Below are positions 8,235 to 9,760 of a stretch of 9,760 nt of DNA, in pieces (within the stretch, counting starts at the first letter, position 1; every line of letters begins with the position of its first letter). A model generated the notes under the pieces. That model saw only the letters and a list, made by a program, of their open reading frames with translations. It had not been told where the DNA came from and made no database searches. Location of the stretch: assembly GCA_013153375.1 (NCBI GenBank), contig JAADEN010000008.1, positions 1-9,760 on the forward strand, written 5' to 3'. The translations under genes and the position numbers were made by a program. This DNA is from Chloroflexota bacterium. Its GTDB lineage: Bacteria > Chloroflexota > Anaerolineae > Anaerolineales > DRMV01.

Positions 8235-8484
8235 GCGCGTTTGCTCCTTGAGGCGAAGAGGTTGTGTCTTGCTGCAGCGCTTCGACCTGTTGGCGCAGGG
8301 CCTGCATTTGCGCGTCTTCCTCCTTCCAATGCGACCAGGGCCGACGCGCGCTGTGGACGAAGCGCTGCCAGGTGCGCCAGCCTTCCAGCAGGCGTCCGCT
8401 GCGCCACTGGTGCCATAGATACCAATGGAAGAAGATCAGACCGGCCAGCAGGCCGAGCACGATTTTCACGCCCTGAGGATTCAC
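8221..8484 (-). CDS. Small Trp-rich single-span membrane protein, unknown function
   Basis: An 87-residue protein I do not recognise. The GTG start at 8484 overlaps the stop of the preceding phosphatase gene as GTGA and has AGGAG 8 bases upstream, so translation is probably coupled. It has a short N-terminus and one membrane helix (about 6-24, from VKIVLGLLAGLIFF). A striking aromatic juxtamembrane region follows, with Trp at 21, 24, 27, 36, 39, 50 and 53 and His at 20, 25, 44 and 52. Next is a charged stretch that may form a short coiled coil (about 54-72), then a polar tail ending HEQE. It overlaps the S41 protease start by 14 bases. Its place suggests a partner or substrate of that protease, but this is inference. 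An alternative in-frame ATG at 8589 would lie deep inside the phosphatase gene and is unlikely. Confidence 0.75.
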   Translation of the reverse strand: MNPQGVKIVLGLLAGLIFFHWYLWHQWRSGRLLEGWRTWQRFVHSARRPWSHWKEEDAQMQALRQQVEALQQDTTSSPQGANAHEQE

Positions 8485-9128
8485 CGTTGCCGCTCCTGCT
8501 TCGGCAGCCCCTGAAGAAGCGCGTAAATGTGGGGGATCTCTCCGGCGCGCGGGGCCGGAGCCTCGGGATGCACCCAGACGGCTTGCCAACCCGCGGCCCG
8601 CGCCGCGTCGACATTGGCCCGCACATCGTCCACCAACAGGGCTTGCTGGCGCGGCGCGCGGGCCAATTGCAGCGCGTGTTCGTAGGCCTCGGGCCAGGGT
8701 TTGCCGACGAAGTTCAATTGCACAATATCAATGATACCATCAAACGCGTCGTCCACCTTCAGGGCGCGCAGCACCCGGCGGGCGTAGGGCGCGTCGCCGT
8801 TGGTGAACACCCACTTGGGGCCGGGCAGTTGAGCCAGCAGCGCCCGCAACCGCGGGTCGGGCCGCACGAAGGCTTCCACCGGCACCTGAGCCACGAAGTC
8901 CAAATACGCGTGCGGATCCACCTGAGGGTGCTCCTCCATCAGCCCGCGCAAAGTGGTGCCGTATTGCTGCACATAGCGCCGCCGCAGGGCGCGCGCCGCG
9001 GGCGCGTCGAGCCCTAAGAAGCGTTGCAAGAACGCCTCGATGCGCGCGCCCACCGCGGGCCACAGCCCGGCGCGAGGATCGTACAGAGTGCCGTCCAGGT
9101 CGAAGAACCAGACATGCGGGGAGGTCAT
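8481..9128 (-). CDS. HAD-superfamily hydrolase, pyrimidine 5'-nucleotidase-like
   Basis: A 215-residue soluble phosphatase. Motif I is FFDLDGTL with nucleophile Asp10 and Asp12; motif II is VFTN with Thr109; Lys143 is in GKPWPEAYE; motif IV is LLVDDVRANVDAA with Asp167 and Asp168. The cap sequence RYVQQYGTTLRGLMEEH (51-67), followed by DPHAYLDFVAQVPVE, resembles the pyrimidine 5'-nucleotidase group (SDT1/PHM8-like), which removes phosphate from UMP or CMP; other nucleotide or sugar phosphates are possible. The gene starts 7 bases after the phosphodiesterase stop, with only a distant GGAG (13 bases off), and its stop overlaps the next gene's start. Codons around 8712-8745 turn abruptly A/T-rich compared with the rest. 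Confidence 0.87.
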   Translation of the reverse strand: MTSPHVWFFDLDGTLYDPRAGLWPAVGARIEAFLQRFLGLDAPAARALRRRYVQQYGTTLRGLMEEHPQVDPHAYLDFVAQVPVEAFVRPDPRLRALLAQLPGPKWVFTNGDAPYARRVLRALKVDDAFDGIIDIVQLNFVGKPWPEAYEHALQLARAPRQQALLVDDVRANVDAARAAGWQAVWVHPEAPAPRAGEIPHIYALLQGLPKQERQR

Positions 9129-9135
9129 GGCCGTG

Positions 9136-9654
9136 TCAGGGCTCCGGGCGCGGCAGCGGGAGCGTCACCCACTCCAGGCCGCGCGAGGCGGGATCCAGCC
9201 AGACGAAGGTGCTGCGGCCGGTGAGCCCGCCGAACAGTTCGCCCGGATTGAGCAGCAGGGTATCGCCGATCCATTCCTGGTGGGCCTGATGGTCGTGCCC
9301 GTACACCACGACCTGATACGCGTCGCCCTGCGCGATGGCCCGGGCGATGTCAGGATAGTGGGTCACCGCGACGCGCAGGCCCGCGATCTCCAGGCTGGCG
9401 AATTCGCCGTGCAAAGTCACATGCGAATAGCCGCGGGCGACCTCGGCCAGCACCCGGCGCTCGCCGTCGTTGTTCCCGAAGACGCCGTGCAGCGGCACGC
9501 CCGCCAGCCCTTCGGCCAGGCGCTTGAGGGTGAAGGGCGCGACCCAATCCCCCGCGTGCAGCACCGCGTGGGCCTGACGCAGGTGGGGCAGGGCCTGGTC
9601 CATCTGCCAGATGTGATCGTGGGTGTCGCTCAGAATCGCGAGGCGCGGGCTCAT
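9136..9654 (-). CDS. YfcE/MJ0936-type metallophosphoesterase
   Basis: A 172-residue compact calcineurin-like phosphoesterase, a typical size for the YfcE group of divalent-metal phosphodiesterases. The metal ligands are all present and evenly spaced as in the family: Asp10 and His12 (SDTHDH), Asp36 (HAGDW), Asn61 (GNND), His99 (VTHYP), and His120 and His122 (GHDH). The C-terminal part has LLLNPGEL, the usual LNPGS-like motif. Homologues cleave artificial phosphodiesters in vitro; the natural substrate is generally unknown. The ATG at 9654 overlaps the stop of the preceding gene as ATGA, with GGGAG 8 bases upstream, so co-translation with nadD is likely. The HAD phosphatase follows after 7 bases. 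Confidence 0.9.
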   Translation of the reverse strand: MSPRLAILSDTHDHIWQMDQALPHLRQAHAVLHAGDWVAPFTLKRLAEGLAGVPLHGVFGNNDGERRVLAEVARGYSHVTLHGEFASLEIAGLRVAVTHYPDIARAIAQGDAYQVVVYGHDHQAHQEWIGDTLLLNPGELFGGLTGRSTFVWLDPASRGLEWVTLPLPRPEP

Positions 9655-9760
9655 GCTTTCGACTCCCGATACAGACCGTAAATTTCGATCAAATCCACCA
9701 CGGGACGGGGCAGATAATACCGGTAGGGCCGTCCCTGCGCGATGCGGGCGCGCAGTTCGT
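9651..9760 (-). CDS. nadD: C-terminus of nicotinate-nucleotide adenylyltransferase (partial, cut by the window)
   Basis: Only the last 35 full codons are visible, read from 9758 and ending in TGA at 9653-9651. The peptide begins ELRARIAQGRPYRYYLP and ends LIEIYGLYRESKA. This matches the NadD C-terminal signature: T/S-x-(I/L)RxR-(I/V)-x-x-G, then RY-x-(V/L)-P, a V-x-x-(Y/L)-I helix and a terminal GLYR. NadD transfers AMP to nicotinate mononucleotide in NAD biosynthesis. The assignment rests on this tail alone, and the ATP-binding part is outside the window. Its stop overlaps the phosphodiesterase start as ATGA. Confidence 0.7.
   Translation of the reverse strand, partial: ELRARIAQGRPYRYYLPRPVVDLIEIYGLYRESKA

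Noticed and set aside
6933..9017. A nearly 700-codon open frame on the + strand across the protease and HAD genes
   Set aside because: It is antisense to four well-supported genes with recognisable catalytic motifs. Its translation has no domain signal, and frames lacking stops on the opposite strand are expected at this base composition.

Overview
The window is a GC-rich (about two thirds G+C, judged by eye), densely coded bacterial chromosome segment of ordinary housekeeping character. I see no insertion sequence, phage gene, tRNA, rRNA or CRISPR array. A Chloroflexota (Anaerolineae-like) source is my best guess. It rests on the overall style: very GC-rich codons, a Pro/Thr-rich linker after the membrane anchor of the S41 protease, stand-alone prephenate dehydratase, a YugP-type protease, and Gram-positive-style lipoprotein and Shine-Dalgarno signals. 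This is inference; no single gene proves it.

Layout. Bases 1-1967 are read on the + strand: the 3' end of an unrecognised single-span membrane protein, then a complete purH. From 1964 to the right edge every gene lies on the - strand. purH and pheA converge and overlap by 4 bases at their stop codons. Read in the direction of transcription, from the right edge leftwards, the - strand carries: the C-terminus of nadD (cut by the window), a YfcE-type phosphodiesterase, a HAD pyrimidine 5'-nucleotidase-like phosphatase, an 87-residue Trp-rich membrane protein, an S41/PDZ C-terminal-processing protease, a YugP-type membrane zinc protease, glmS, then an orphan branched-chain amino-acid-binding lipoprotein with its own good promoter and intrinsic terminator, and finally pheA.

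The first four - strand genes are tightly packed: ATGA overlap, 7-base gap, GTGA overlap, 14-base overlap. S41, yugP-like and glmS follow with gaps of 64 and 42 bases, each holding a perfect short hairpin. This looks like one long transcription unit joining nucleotide/NAD metabolism, two membrane-bound proteases and the first committed enzyme of UDP-GlcNAc (cell envelope) synthesis. The binding-protein gene starts a second unit. pheA lies immediately behind that unit's terminator.

The most unusual property is not a gene. The palindrome ACGT appears to be completely absent from the 9.76 kb, although CGT occurs roughly 160 times, and AGCT occurs only twice. Synonymous codon choice shows this directly: every Asp-Val pair I decoded is GAT-GTN, and almost every Glu-Leu pair avoids GAG-CTN. 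This is a classic sign of restriction-site-type avoidance. I found no complete, clearly novel multi-gene system; the best gene-level candidate is the small Trp-rich membrane protein coupled to the S41 protease.
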